Assembly: GCA_900549295.1 (NCBI GenBank)
Contig: URNG01000017.1
Span: forward strand, 1-39,093
Direction: 5' to 3'
Source: an uncultured Rhodocyclaceae bacterium
GTDB taxonomy: Bacteria; Pseudomonadota; Gammaproteobacteria; Burkholderiales; Rhodocyclaceae
DNA length: 39,093 bases
The notes under the pieces are model-generated. The model did not search any database, was not told the DNA's origin, and saw nothing but the letters and a program-made list of their open reading frames with translations. Every line of letters begins with the position of its first letter. Positions within the stretch are counted from its first letter, which is position 1. A program made the translations under genes and the position numbers. This document shows, in pieces, positions 24,013 to 31,439 of the stretch.

Positions 24013-25842
24013 ATGCCCAAAACCCAAGCCGCTTCGGCCTCCTCGCTGAAAATCTACCTGCGCCTCCTGGGCTATGTGCGCCCTTACATCGGGTACTTTG
24101 CCGTCAGCCTTCTGGGTTACCTGATTTTTGCTTCCTCCGAGCCAATGCTGGCGGCAGTGTTGAAGTATTTCGTCGATGGCATCAACACACCAGGCGCAAA
24201 CGCCACCCACTACCTGCCGCTGCTGGGCGAAGTGCAGTTGATCTGGGGCGTGCCCATTCTCATGGTGATGATCGTTGCTTGGCGCAGCCTGGGTTCCTAT
24301 CTGGGCAATTACTATCTCGCCAAAGTCTCGCTGGGGCTGGTCAATGATTTGCGCCAATCGCTGTTCAACAGCCTGCTGCGCCTGCCTAACCGCTATTTCG
24401 ACGAAAACAACTCCGGCCACCTGATTTCGCGCATCACCTATAACGTCACCATGGTCACCGGCGCAGCCACCGACGCGATCAAGGTGGTGGTGCGCGAAGG
24501 GCTGACCATCGTTTTCCTGTTCGGCTATCTGCTGTGGATGAACTGGAAACTGACCGTGGTGATGCTTGCCATCCTGCCCGTCATCGGCGTGCTGGTGAGC
24601 AGCGCCAGCCGCAAGTTCAGGAAACAGAGCAAGAAAATACAGGCTTCGATGGGCGAACTGACCCATGTGTCTTCGGAAACCATCCAGAACTACCGCGCGG
24701 TGCGCAGTTTTGGCGGCGAAGCCTACGAAACCGCCCGCTTTCGTGAGGCGAGCGAGGACAACACCAGAAAACAGCTGCGCATGGTGCGTACCAGCGCCTT
24801 GTTTACGCCGGCGCTGCAGATGGTTTCGTTTTCCGCCATGGCCGCGGTGCTCTTTCTCGTGCTCTACCTGCGCGGCGACGCCACTGCCGGCGATCTGGTC
24901 GCCTACATCACCGCAGCCGGCATGTTGCCGAAACCGATTCGGCAATTGTCGGAAGTCAGCTCCACCATCCAGAAAGGGCTGGCCGGAGCGGAGAGTATTT
25001 TTGCGCAACTCGATGAAATACCGGAAACCGACCACGGCAGCTACAGCGTCGAGCGCGTCGGCGGCCACCTGGAAGTGCGCTCGCTCAATTTCACCTACCC
25101 TGGTGCCGAACAGCCGGTGTTGCGGGACATCGAATTCACCGCCCGGGCGGGGCAGATGATTGCCTTGGTCGGTCGCTCCGGCAGCGGCAAATCGACGCTC
25201 GCCAACCTCATCCCGCGCTTTTATCCGCACAACGAAGGCGACATCCTGCTCGACGGGGTGGACGTGCGCACTTACACCCTGAAGAACCTGCGCCAGCACA
25301 TCGCTCTGGTCAGCCAGCAGATTTCGCTCTTCAACGACACCATCGCCAACAACATCGCCTACGGCGATCTCGCCGGCGCCCCGCGCGAAGCCGTGATTGC
25401 TGCGGCCAAAGCCGCCTACGCCGACGAATTCATCGCCAGCATGCCGCAGGGCTACGACACCCTGGTCGGCGAAAACGGCGTGCTGCTTTCCGGCGGCCAG
25501 CGGCAACGGCTGGCGATTGCCCGCGCCATCCTGAAAAACGCGCCGCTCCTGATTCTCGATGAAGCCACCTCGGCGCTCGACACCGAATCCGAGCGCCACA
25601 TCCAGGCCGCCCTGGAAACCGCCACCGCCCACCGCACCACGCTGGTCATCGCGCACCGGCTATCGACCATCGAAAAAGCCGACCTGATCCTGGTCATGGA
25701 CGCCGGACGCATCGTGGAGCGCGGCAGCCACAGCGAATTGCTGGCGCAGAACGGTGCCTATGCCCGCTTGCATGCCTTGCAGTTCAACGAGGGCGGATCG
25801 GCGCCCCCCGCAGTGCACGACGCGCTACAGCGCAGCGCCTGA
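24013..25842 (+). CDS. msbA: Lipid A export ABC transporter MsbA
   Basis: The 609-residue half-transporter has a type IV exporter membrane domain (about residues 15-330) with the intracellular-loop signature ETIQNYRAVRSFGGE. The ATPase has Walker A GRSGSGKST at 387-395, signature LSGGQRQR from 492 and Walker B LLILDEATSALD around 512-523. MsbA flips lipid A-core across the inner membrane as a homodimer using ATP. The length and the LPS-locus context support MsbA rather than a general exporter. I chose the ATG at 24013; a TTG at 24004 is less likely. It is separate from the cyanophycin-linked transporter at 1213. Confidence 0.93.
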   Translation: MPKTQAASASSLKIYLRLLGYVRPYIGYFAVSLLGYLIFASSEPMLAAVLKYFVDGINTPGANATHYLPLLGEVQLIWGVPILMVMIVAWRSLGSYLGNYYLAKVSLGLVNDLRQSLFNSLLRLPNRYFDENNSGHLISRITYNVTMVTGAATDAIKVVVREGLTIVFLFGYLLWMNWKLTVVMLAILPVIGVLVSSASRKFRKQSKKIQASMGELTHVSSETIQNYRAVRSFGGEAYETARFREASEDNTRKQLRMVRTSALFTPALQMVSFSAMAAVLFLVLYLRGDATAGDLVAYITAAGMLPKPIRQLSEVSSTIQKGLAGAESIFAQLDEIPETDHGSYSVERVGGHLEVRSLNFTYPGAEQPVLRDIEFTARAGQMIALVGRSGSGKSTLANLIPRFYPHNEGDILLDGVDVRTYTLKNLRQHIALVSQQISLFNDTIANNIAYGDLAGAPREAVIAAAKAAYADEFIASMPQGYDTLVGENGVLLSGGQRQRLAIARAILKNAPLLILDEATSALDTESERHIQAALETATAHRTTLVIAHRLSTIEKADLILVMDAGRIVERGSHSELLAQNGAYARLHALQFNEGGSAPPAVHDALQRSA

Positions 25843-25943
25843 AACGCCGGTGTGGCAAGCAAACCCATGGACATGAACATGCAAACGTGTTGCAATGCGT
25901 ACTGCATTGAATCATCCGCATCAACATCGCAGACAGATCAGAC

Positions 25944-26549
25944 ATGGGCATTCTCGATCAAATCAAAAACCTGTTCGGCAGCACGCTGAGCACCCCACAA
26001 GCAGTTCACGCGCCTGTCACCCATGCCGCAGCAGCGCAGGCTCCACAGTCGGAGCGCCGCCAGACGCAACGCATCGACGCCTGCATGGGCACCCGCGCCA
26101 TCATCATCGACGATTCGAAAACGGTCTGCACCGTGCTGCGCAAATTCCTGCGCTCGGCCGGTTATGAAACCATCGAATGTCTGGATGCTGAAAAAGGGCT
26201 GACCGCCTTGCAACAACACGGTGCCGACGTGGTGTTTCTCGATATCGTATTACCCGGCATGAATGGTTTTGCCGCCCTGCGCGCCATCCGCCGCGACGTG
26301 AATACGCGCGACATTCCGGTCATCATGATGAGCGGCAACGAGCAGGCGATGGAACAATTCTTCGGCACACGCATCGCTGCCGACGATTTCATGAAAAAAC
26401 CGTTTTCCCGCCAGGAAGTTTTCTTTCGCATGACGCGCCTGCTCGACCCGTCCGGCGTCCCGCGCCGCGTACCCCAGAGCGCCGCCAGCCTGACACCGGA
26501 AAACGCCGCTGCGAATGCCATGCCGTCGCAACTGATGCGGGCTTCCTGA
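25944..26549 (+). CDS. Single-domain response regulator with N-terminal extension
   Basis: A 201-residue protein. Residues 1-12 (MGILDQIKNLFG) could form an amphipathic helix, followed by an Ala/Gln-rich linker to about 48. The receiver domain runs from about 52 to 172, with acidic pocket D56-D57, phosphoacceptor D100 (VVFLDIVLPG), Ser in MMSGNE and Lys in MKKPF. A short disordered tail ends the protein. There is no output domain, so it works by protein contact, as PilG/PilH or CheY do. No kinase is adjacent on the same strand. Partner and pathway are unknown. Confidence 0.88.
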   Translation: MGILDQIKNLFGSTLSTPQAVHAPVTHAAAAQAPQSERRQTQRIDACMGTRAIIIDDSKTVCTVLRKFLRSAGYETIECLDAEKGLTALQQHGADVVFLDIVLPGMNGFAALRAIRRDVNTRDIPVIMMSGNEQAMEQFFGTRIAADDFMKKPFSRQEVFFRMTRLLDPSGVPRRVPQSAASLTPENAAANAMPSQLMRAS

Positions 26550-26587
26550 GACGCCCGGTTCCAAAGGCGTCAGCCGCCCCGCCCGAA

Positions 26588-27343
26588 TTAAGCCGCCCCA
26601 GCCGCCTTGGCCGTTGCCCATTGGCGGCGGCTGATCGGCAGTTTTTCCGGCAGGCCGCGCAACAAGGCCCAGCCGTAGGCTTCATTATCCTCGCCGTTGG
26701 CTTTCTCGAAACCGGCCAGCGCCTCGCGCGCCACCAGCACGGCTCGGTGCAGGCGTAAAAAGCGTTCGGGAAACTCCTGCTCCAGTTGTGCCAGCGTGTC
26801 GTCGAGCAGATATTCCCGCGCCAGCGTGCGGGCGGTGACGTATTTCAGATCGGCGCGCAGATAAAGCACTTCATTGACCGGCACCAGCAGCAGACGCCCG
26901 CGTTCGTGGCAGGACAAATGGCTGCGCCCGCCGCCGCGCAGATGCTGCCCCAGCGCCGCCAGTTGCGCGGCGTCCGCCTGCGGACTCGGCAACTTCTGCA
27001 AGGCCGCCAGCAAACGTTGCAGGCGCACCGGTTTCATCAGGTAATCGAGCGCATTCAGCTCGAAAGCCTGCACCGCGAAATTGTCGTAGGCAGTGGTAAA
27101 GATCACCGCCGGCGGCGCGGGCAGGCGGGTCAGATGCAGCGCCAGTTCGATCCCGTCCATGCCGGGCATGCGGATGTCGCACAGCACCACGTCCACCGGG
27201 TTTTCGCGCAAGAACGCCAGCGCCGACTGCGCATTGGCCGCTTCGCCCGCCACCGCATGCGGAAAAACCGCCGCCAGATCGCCCAGCAGACTGCGCAGGC
27301 GCTCGCGGGCCAAGGTTTCGTCATCGACGATGAAAATCTTCAC
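26588..27343 (-). CDS. LytTR-family response regulator (AlgR-like)
   Basis: The protein (251 residues from the GTG at 27343) has a receiver domain opening KIFIVDDETLARERL, phosphoacceptor D56 (LCDIRMPGMDG) and Lys in YLMKPVRLQRLL. A C-terminal LytTR DNA-binding domain follows, with LYLRADLKYVTART and FLRLHRAVLVAREAL. It should bind promoters when phosphorylated by the sensor kinase encoded just upstream. The GTG start overlaps the kinase stop as GTGA and gives the usual family N-terminus; an ATG at 27361 would add six residues. AlgR of P. aeruginosa has the same argH/kinase neighbours, but hemC does not follow here. Confidence 0.9.
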   Translation of the reverse strand: MKIFIVDDETLARERLRSLLGDLAAVFPHAVAGEAANAQSALAFLRENPVDVVLCDIRMPGMDGIELALHLTRLPAPPAVIFTTAYDNFAVQAFELNALDYLMKPVRLQRLLAALQKLPSPQADAAQLAALGQHLRGGGRSHLSCHERGRLLLVPVNEVLYLRADLKYVTARTLAREYLLDDTLAQLEQEFPERFLRLHRAVLVAREALAGFEKANGEDNEAYGWALLRGLPEKLPISRRQWATAKAAGAA

Positions 27344-28353
27344 GGGGCAGGATTGCGGCATGGCAAAACGATGTGGGTGCGGTAGTGTTGGCTGTCTTCC
27401 TGGCTTTCCAGGCGCGCCTCCAGATCGTAATACAGGGCCAGGCGCTCGCGGATGTTGCTCAGGGCGATTTGGTGGCCAGTGGTTACGCCGGTCTGACCGG
27501 CGGTGGGATTACTGATGTCGATGTGCAATTCATCACCGCGCCGGGTGATGGCGACGGTAATTTCGCCGCCCTCGGGCAAGGGCTCGATGCCGTGGCGCAC
27601 GGCGTTTTCCAGCAAAGGCTGCAGCATCAGGGGCGGAATGGGCATTTTGAGCGGCACCGCTGCGATCCGCCATGTCACCCGCAAGCGCTCGCCCAGGCGC
27701 AGATTTTCCAGCGCCAGATAGTGCTGCGCCAGTTCGATTTCATCGGCCAGACTGATTTTTTCCGCCGGATCGCGCATGGCGGCGCGGAACAGGTCGGCCA
27801 GCGACTCCAGCGCATTTTCCGCTGCCTGCGGGCGGGAGCGGATCAGGGAGAGCACGGCGTTGAGCGAATTGAACAGGAAATGCGGCTGGATGCGCGCATT
27901 CAGCGCCGCCAGCCGCGCCTCGCCCTGCGCTGGTGTCAGGGCGCGCGAACGCAGCGAAAAATAATGCAGCACCAGCGCCGCAATGCCTGTCGTCAGCAGC
28001 ACATCCAGCCAGCCCGCGCCGCTTTCGAGCATGCCGAGGCTGCGCCCGAAAAATTGCAGAACGAGCGTCAGGCAAGCCACTACCGCCAGCACCAGCGCCT
28101 GCCCCTGGCGCAGAGGTAGCCGCCACAGCGTGTCGCGCAACAGCGCCAAGCCACCCAGCGTCAGCAGCAGCAAGGGTTCGACGAAAGAAGCCGCCGCCAC
28201 GAAACGCAGGCTCCAATCCGCCAGGTCGCGCGCCTCGGCCAGCGCCGCCAGCGCCACCAGCAGGTTCACGCCCAGCAGCACGCGCAGGATGACGCCGAAA
28301 TTGCGCCAGTCCGGCAGCGGATGGGTGGCGGGAAAGTGCCGTATACTTGCCAT
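27340..28353 (-). CDS. LytS/AlgZ-type sensor histidine kinase
   Basis: The 337-residue protein has several hydrophobic segments in its first 135 residues (about 25-40, 50-73, 85-105, 115-132), which form the membrane sensor part. The His_kinase domain follows, with phospho-His H158 in QPHFLFNSLN. The ATPase part has PLLENAVRHGIEPLPEGG. It should phosphorylate the LytTR regulator encoded immediately downstream. The stimulus is unknown. I chose the ATG at 28353; a longer frame opening at 28431 would run into argH and its leader. It is divergent from argH, with a 61-nt gap holding a perfect palindrome. Confidence 0.9.
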   Translation of the reverse strand: MASIRHFPATHPLPDWRNFGVILRVLLGVNLLVALAALAEARDLADWSLRFVAAASFVEPLLLLTLGGLALLRDTLWRLPLRQGQALVLAVVACLTLVLQFFGRSLGMLESGAGWLDVLLTTGIAALVLHYFSLRSRALTPAQGEARLAALNARIQPHFLFNSLNAVLSLIRSRPQAAENALESLADLFRAAMRDPAEKISLADEIELAQHYLALENLRLGERLRVTWRIAAVPLKMPIPPLMLQPLLENAVRHGIEPLPEGGEITVAITRRGDELHIDISNPTAGQTGVTTGHQIALSNIRERLALYYDLEARLESQEDSQHYRTHIVLPCRNPAP

Positions 28354-28360
28354 TTTTGCG

Positions 28361-28381
28361 GCGGATTCGCGCTGAATCCGC
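28361..28381. promoter_or_regulatory. Perfect palindrome between sensor kinase and argH
   Basis: GCGGATTC and GAATCCGC are 8-bp perfect inverted arms around a 5-nt centre, midway between the divergent kinase and argH starts. The site is well placed for a dimeric regulator acting on both promoters. The bound factor is unknown; autoregulation by the LytTR protein is only a guess. Confidence 0.45.
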
Positions 28382-28414
28382 TTCCTCCTTCGCTGCACAT
28401 TGTAGACCCAAGTC

Positions 28415-29806
28415 ATGACTTCCAACGCCAATCAATACACCTGGGCAGGCCGTTTTTCCGAGCCGGTGTCCGACCTCGTCAAACGCTACACGGCTTCCGT
28501 CGATTTCGACCGGCGCATGTGGCGCCAGGACATTCGCGGCTCGCTCGCGCACGCCCGCATGCTGGCCCGCCAGAACATCATCGGCGCGCAGGATCTGGCC
28601 GACATCGAACGCGGCATGGCGCAGGTCGGCGCGGAAATCGAGCGCGGCGAATTCACCTGGTCGCTCGATCTGGAGGACGTGCACCTCAACATCGAAAAAC
28701 GCCTCACCGCCCTCATCGGCGATGCCGGGAAGCGCCTGCACACCGGCCGCTCGCGCAACGATCAGGTCGCCACCGACATCCGCCTCTACCTGCGCGACGC
28801 CATCGACGACATCCAGATGCTGCTCAAAGCCTTCCGCAGCGCCCTGGTCGATCTGGCCGAGAAGGAAGCCGCCACGCCCATGCCCGGCTTCACCCACCTG
28901 CAAGTGGCACAGCCGGTCACCTTCGGCCATCACATGCTGGCCTATTTCGAGATGTTCGGCCGCGACGCCGAGCGCTTCGCCGATACCAGAAAGCGCGTCA
29001 ACCGCCTGCCGCTCGGCGCGGCGGCGCTGGCCGGCACCACCTACCCGATCGACCGCGCCTTCGTCGCCGCCGAACTCGGTTTCGAGGGCGTCTGCGAAAA
29101 CTCGCTGGATGCCGTTTCCGACCGCGATTTCGCCATCGAATTCACCGCCGCCTGCGCGCTCTTGATGATGCACATCAGCCGCCTGTCGGAAGAACTGGTG
29201 CTGTGGATGAGTCCGCGCGTCGGCTTCATCCAGATCGCCGACCGCTTCTGCACCGGCTCCTCCATCATGCCGCAGAAAAAGAACCCGGACGTACCGGAAC
29301 TGGCGCGCGGCAAAACGGGCCGCGTCTATGGCCAGTTGATGAGCCTGCTGACCCTCATGAAAAGCCAGCCGCTGGCCTACAACAAGGACAATCAGGAAGA
29401 CAAGGAGCCGCTGTTCGATGCCGTGGACACCGTCACCGACACCCTGCGCATCTTCGCCGACATGGCCGGCGGCATCACGGTGCGGGCCGACAACATGCGC
29501 GCCGCGCTGACCCAGGGCTTCGCCACCGCCACCGATCTGGCCGACTATCTGGTGAAGAAAGGCCTGCCCTTCCGCGACGCGCACGAAGCCGTCGGGCTGG
29601 CGGTGAAAGCCGCGGAAGCCAAGGGCGTCGATCTGCCGCAACTGACACTGGACGAACTGCGCGCCTTCTGCCCGCAAGTCGGCGACGACGTTTTCGCCGT
29701 GCTGACGGTAGACGGCTCACTCGCCGCCCGCAACCACATCGGCGGCACCGCCCCGCAACAGGTCAAGGCCGCGATTTCCCGCGCCCGGACGCAGTTGGCG
29801 GGGTAA
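28415..29806 (+). CDS. argH: Argininosuccinate lyase
   Basis: The 463-residue protein cleaves argininosuccinate to arginine and fumarate, the last step of arginine synthesis. It begins WAGRFSEPVSDLVKRYTASVDFD, typical of ArgH. Family motifs are HTGRSRNDQVATD (substrate binding), TPMPGFTHLQVAQPV (with the catalytic His region) and GSSIMPQKKNPD, whose mobile loop holds the catalytic Ser (282/283). It acts in the cytoplasm as a homotetramer. The product arginine is one of the two cyanophycin monomers made by the operon 20 kb upstream, though the genes are not linked in an operon. No ribosome site is evident before the ATG. Confidence 0.97.
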   Translation: MTSNANQYTWAGRFSEPVSDLVKRYTASVDFDRRMWRQDIRGSLAHARMLARQNIIGAQDLADIERGMAQVGAEIERGEFTWSLDLEDVHLNIEKRLTALIGDAGKRLHTGRSRNDQVATDIRLYLRDAIDDIQMLLKAFRSALVDLAEKEAATPMPGFTHLQVAQPVTFGHHMLAYFEMFGRDAERFADTRKRVNRLPLGAAALAGTTYPIDRAFVAAELGFEGVCENSLDAVSDRDFAIEFTAACALLMMHISRLSEELVLWMSPRVGFIQIADRFCTGSSIMPQKKNPDVPELARGKTGRVYGQLMSLLTLMKSQPLAYNKDNQEDKEPLFDAVDTVTDTLRIFADMAGGITVRADNMRAALTQGFATATDLADYLVKKGLPFRDAHEAVGLAVKAAEAKGVDLPQLTLDELRAFCPQVGDDVFAVLTVDGSLAARNHIGGTAPQQVKAAISRARTQLAG

Positions 29807-29811
29807 ATCCA

Positions 29812-29832
29812 GGGGGCTTTGTTCAAGCCCCC
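29812..29832 (+). terminator. Hairpin after argH
   Basis: GGGGGCTT and AAGCCCCC form an 8-bp perfect stem with a 5-nt loop, 5 nt after the argH stop. No T-run follows, so it may be a weak terminator or the first arm of the adjoining palindromic repeat. Confidence 0.4.
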
Positions 29833-29940
29833 CTCTCCCCAACCCCTCTCCCACAAGGGGCGAGGGGCTTTACCCCGTTCGGGCTTTACCCCGTTTTTCT
29901 CCCTCTCCCCTCGCGGGAGAGGGCCGGGGAGAGGGGGCAA
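29828..29940. repeat. Palindromic intergenic repeat (CCCTCTCCC type)
   Basis: The stretch is built of C-rich and G-rich arms that pair with each other: CCCCCTCTCCCC near 29828-29840 against GGGGAGAGGGGG near 29927-29938. An inner pair is CCCTCTCCC / GGGAGAGGG, and a repeated CTTTACCCCGTT (29869-29880 and 29885-29896) lies between. This composition is that of the dispersed intergenic palindromes seen in many GC-rich proteobacteria. It is not a CRISPR: there are no regular spacers. Confidence 0.6.
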
Positions 29941-30061
29941 GCGTTCGCTGCCGGTTTCTCAATCGTACCAAACCATCTTTGTGCATTGCAGCAAATCCAC
30001 GCAGCGGCTATCATTCCGGTATTTCACGATTCAACGATATACCAACCCCAACGAGAGAGCC

Positions 30062-30439
30062 ATGTTCAAAACCGTCGTCGACAACAGCCCGCTGGTCAAG
30101 GTCAGCATCGGCAAGTTTGAAACCACCTACGCCCTGGATGGCAGCCTGATGAACCCGCTGGAAGCCTTCTACGCCACCCTGGCAGGCTGCGCCGGGGTGT
30201 TTGCCAAAAAAGCCTGCAAGGAACTGGGCGTTTCCGCCGAAGGCATCGCCATCGACTGTAAACCCTTTGCTGGCGCAGGCGGCCCGCTCACCCTGTCGCG
30301 TTTTCGCACCGAGGTCAGCTTTCCGGCGCATTTCACCGCCGAACAAAAAGCAGCCGTCATGGCCAGCATCAATCATTGTGCGGTGAAGGAAATCGTCAAG
30401 GATGGCCCGAACGTGGAATTTATCGTCGCTGAAATCTGA
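30062..30439 (+). CDS. OsmC family protein
   Basis: A 125-residue protein with the OsmC fold: an N-terminal beta part (LVKVSIGKFETTYALDG), then the helix NPLEAFYATLAGCAGVFAKK with Cys43, and a C-terminal INHCAVKEI with Cys106. The two cysteines are those that reduce organic hydroperoxides in OsmC/Ohr proteins, so a peroxide-defence role in the cytoplasm is likely, although several OsmC subfamilies have unknown substrates. A GAGAG ribosome site lies just before the ATG. The gene stands alone, followed by a bidirectional terminator. Confidence 0.88.
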   Translation: MFKTVVDNSPLVKVSIGKFETTYALDGSLMNPLEAFYATLAGCAGVFAKKACKELGVSAEGIAIDCKPFAGAGGPLTLSRFRTEVSFPAHFTAEQKAAVMASINHCAVKEIVKDGPNVEFIVAEI

Positions 30440-30462
30440 GTTTGGACAAACGCCAAAAAAAT

Positions 30463-30487
30463 TCCAGACATAAACTCCAGACATAAA
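30463..30487. repeat. Short tandem direct repeat
   Basis: TCCAGACATAAA occurs twice with one base between copies, immediately before the terminator downstream of the OsmC gene. It is probably a small slippage duplication. Confidence 0.6.
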
Positions 30488-30514
30488 AAAACGGGCCGCG
30501 AAGCCCGTTTTTTT
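30485..30514. terminator. Bidirectional Rho-independent terminator
   Basis: A stem of AAAAAAACGGGC pairs with GCCCGTTTTTTT across a short loop. The A-run and T-run make it work in both directions, serving the OsmC gene on the plus strand and sucD on the minus strand. Confidence 0.9.
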
Positions 30515-30532
30515 GTACCGAAAGCAGCCGAG

Positions 30533-31426
30533 TTACAGCTTCGCCTTCAACAGCTTGGCCATTTCCGACGGATTGCGCGTGACCGTGAAGCCGCACTCTT
30601 CCATGATGGCGAGCTTGGCGTCCGCCGTGTCGGCACCGCCGGAGATCAGCGCGCCGGCGTGGCCCATGCGCTTGCCTGCCGGGGCGGTGACGCCGGCGAT
30701 GAAGCCGACAATCGGCTTCTTCATGTTGGCCTTGCACCATTGCGCGGCTTCGGCTTCGTCCGGGCCACCGATTTCGCCGATCATGATGACGGCGTCGGTG
30801 TCGGGATCGTCGTTGAACATCTTCATGACGTCGATGTGCTTCAGGCCGTTGATCGGGTCGCCACCGATGCCGACGGCGGACGACTGGCCGAGGCCGAGTT
30901 CGGTCAGTTGACCGACGGCTTCATAGGTCAGCGTGCCGGAGCGCGAAACCACGCCGATGCGGCCCTTCTTGTGGATGTGGCCGGGCATGATACCGATCTT
31001 CACTTCGTCCGGCGTAATCAGGCCGGGGCAGTTCGGGCCGAGCAGCAGGGTCTTCTTGCCGCCCTTGGCTTCCTTTTCCTTCATCTTGTTGCGCACCATC
31101 AGCATGTCGCGGACGGGGATGCCTTCGGTGATGCAGATGGCCAGATCGAGGTCGGCCTCGACGGCTTCCCAGATCGCGGCGGCAGCACCGGCGGGCGGCA
31201 CATAGATGACGGAAACGGTGGCACCGGTTTCAGCGGCGGCTTCCTTGACCGAGGCGTAAATGGGCACGTCGAAAATCTTCTCGCCGGCCTTCTTCGGGTT
31301 CACGCCGGCGACAAAGCAGTTCTTGCCGTTGGCGTACTCGATGCACTTCTCGGTATGGAACTGGCCGGTCTTGCCGGTGATCCCCTGGGTGATGATCTTG
31401 GTGTCTTTGTTGATCAGAATGGACAT
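30533..31426 (-). CDS. sucD: Succinyl-CoA synthetase alpha subunit
   Basis: The 297-residue protein has the CoA-binding start SILINKDTKIITQGITGKTGQFHTE, the LLGPNCPGLITPDE block and the active-site His in RMGHAGALISGG (about His256), which is phosphorylated during the reaction. With SucC it converts succinyl-CoA, phosphate and ADP/GDP to succinate, CoA and ATP/GTP in the TCA cycle. AAGGAG lies at good spacing before the ATG, overlapping the end of sucC; the genes are 13 nt apart and form an operon. Confidence 0.97.
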   Translation of the reverse strand: MSILINKDTKIITQGITGKTGQFHTEKCIEYANGKNCFVAGVNPKKAGEKIFDVPIYASVKEAAAETGATVSVIYVPPAGAAAAIWEAVEADLDLAICITEGIPVRDMLMVRNKMKEKEAKGGKKTLLLGPNCPGLITPDEVKIGIMPGHIHKKGRIGVVSRSGTLTYEAVGQLTELGLGQSSAVGIGGDPINGLKHIDVMKMFNDDPDTDAVIMIGEIGGPDEAEAAQWCKANMKKPIVGFIAGVTAPAGKRMGHAGALISGGADTADAKLAIMEECGFTVTRNPSEMAKLLKAKL

Positions 31427-31439
31427 TCTCGGGTGCTCC

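Noticed and set aside
28354..28431. Longer start for the sensor kinase at 28431
   Set aside because: It would overlap the argH start and leader and adds a basic stretch not seen in the family.
29828..29940. CRISPR-like array
   Set aside because: Repeats are palindromic and irregular, with no equal-length spacers and no cas genes.
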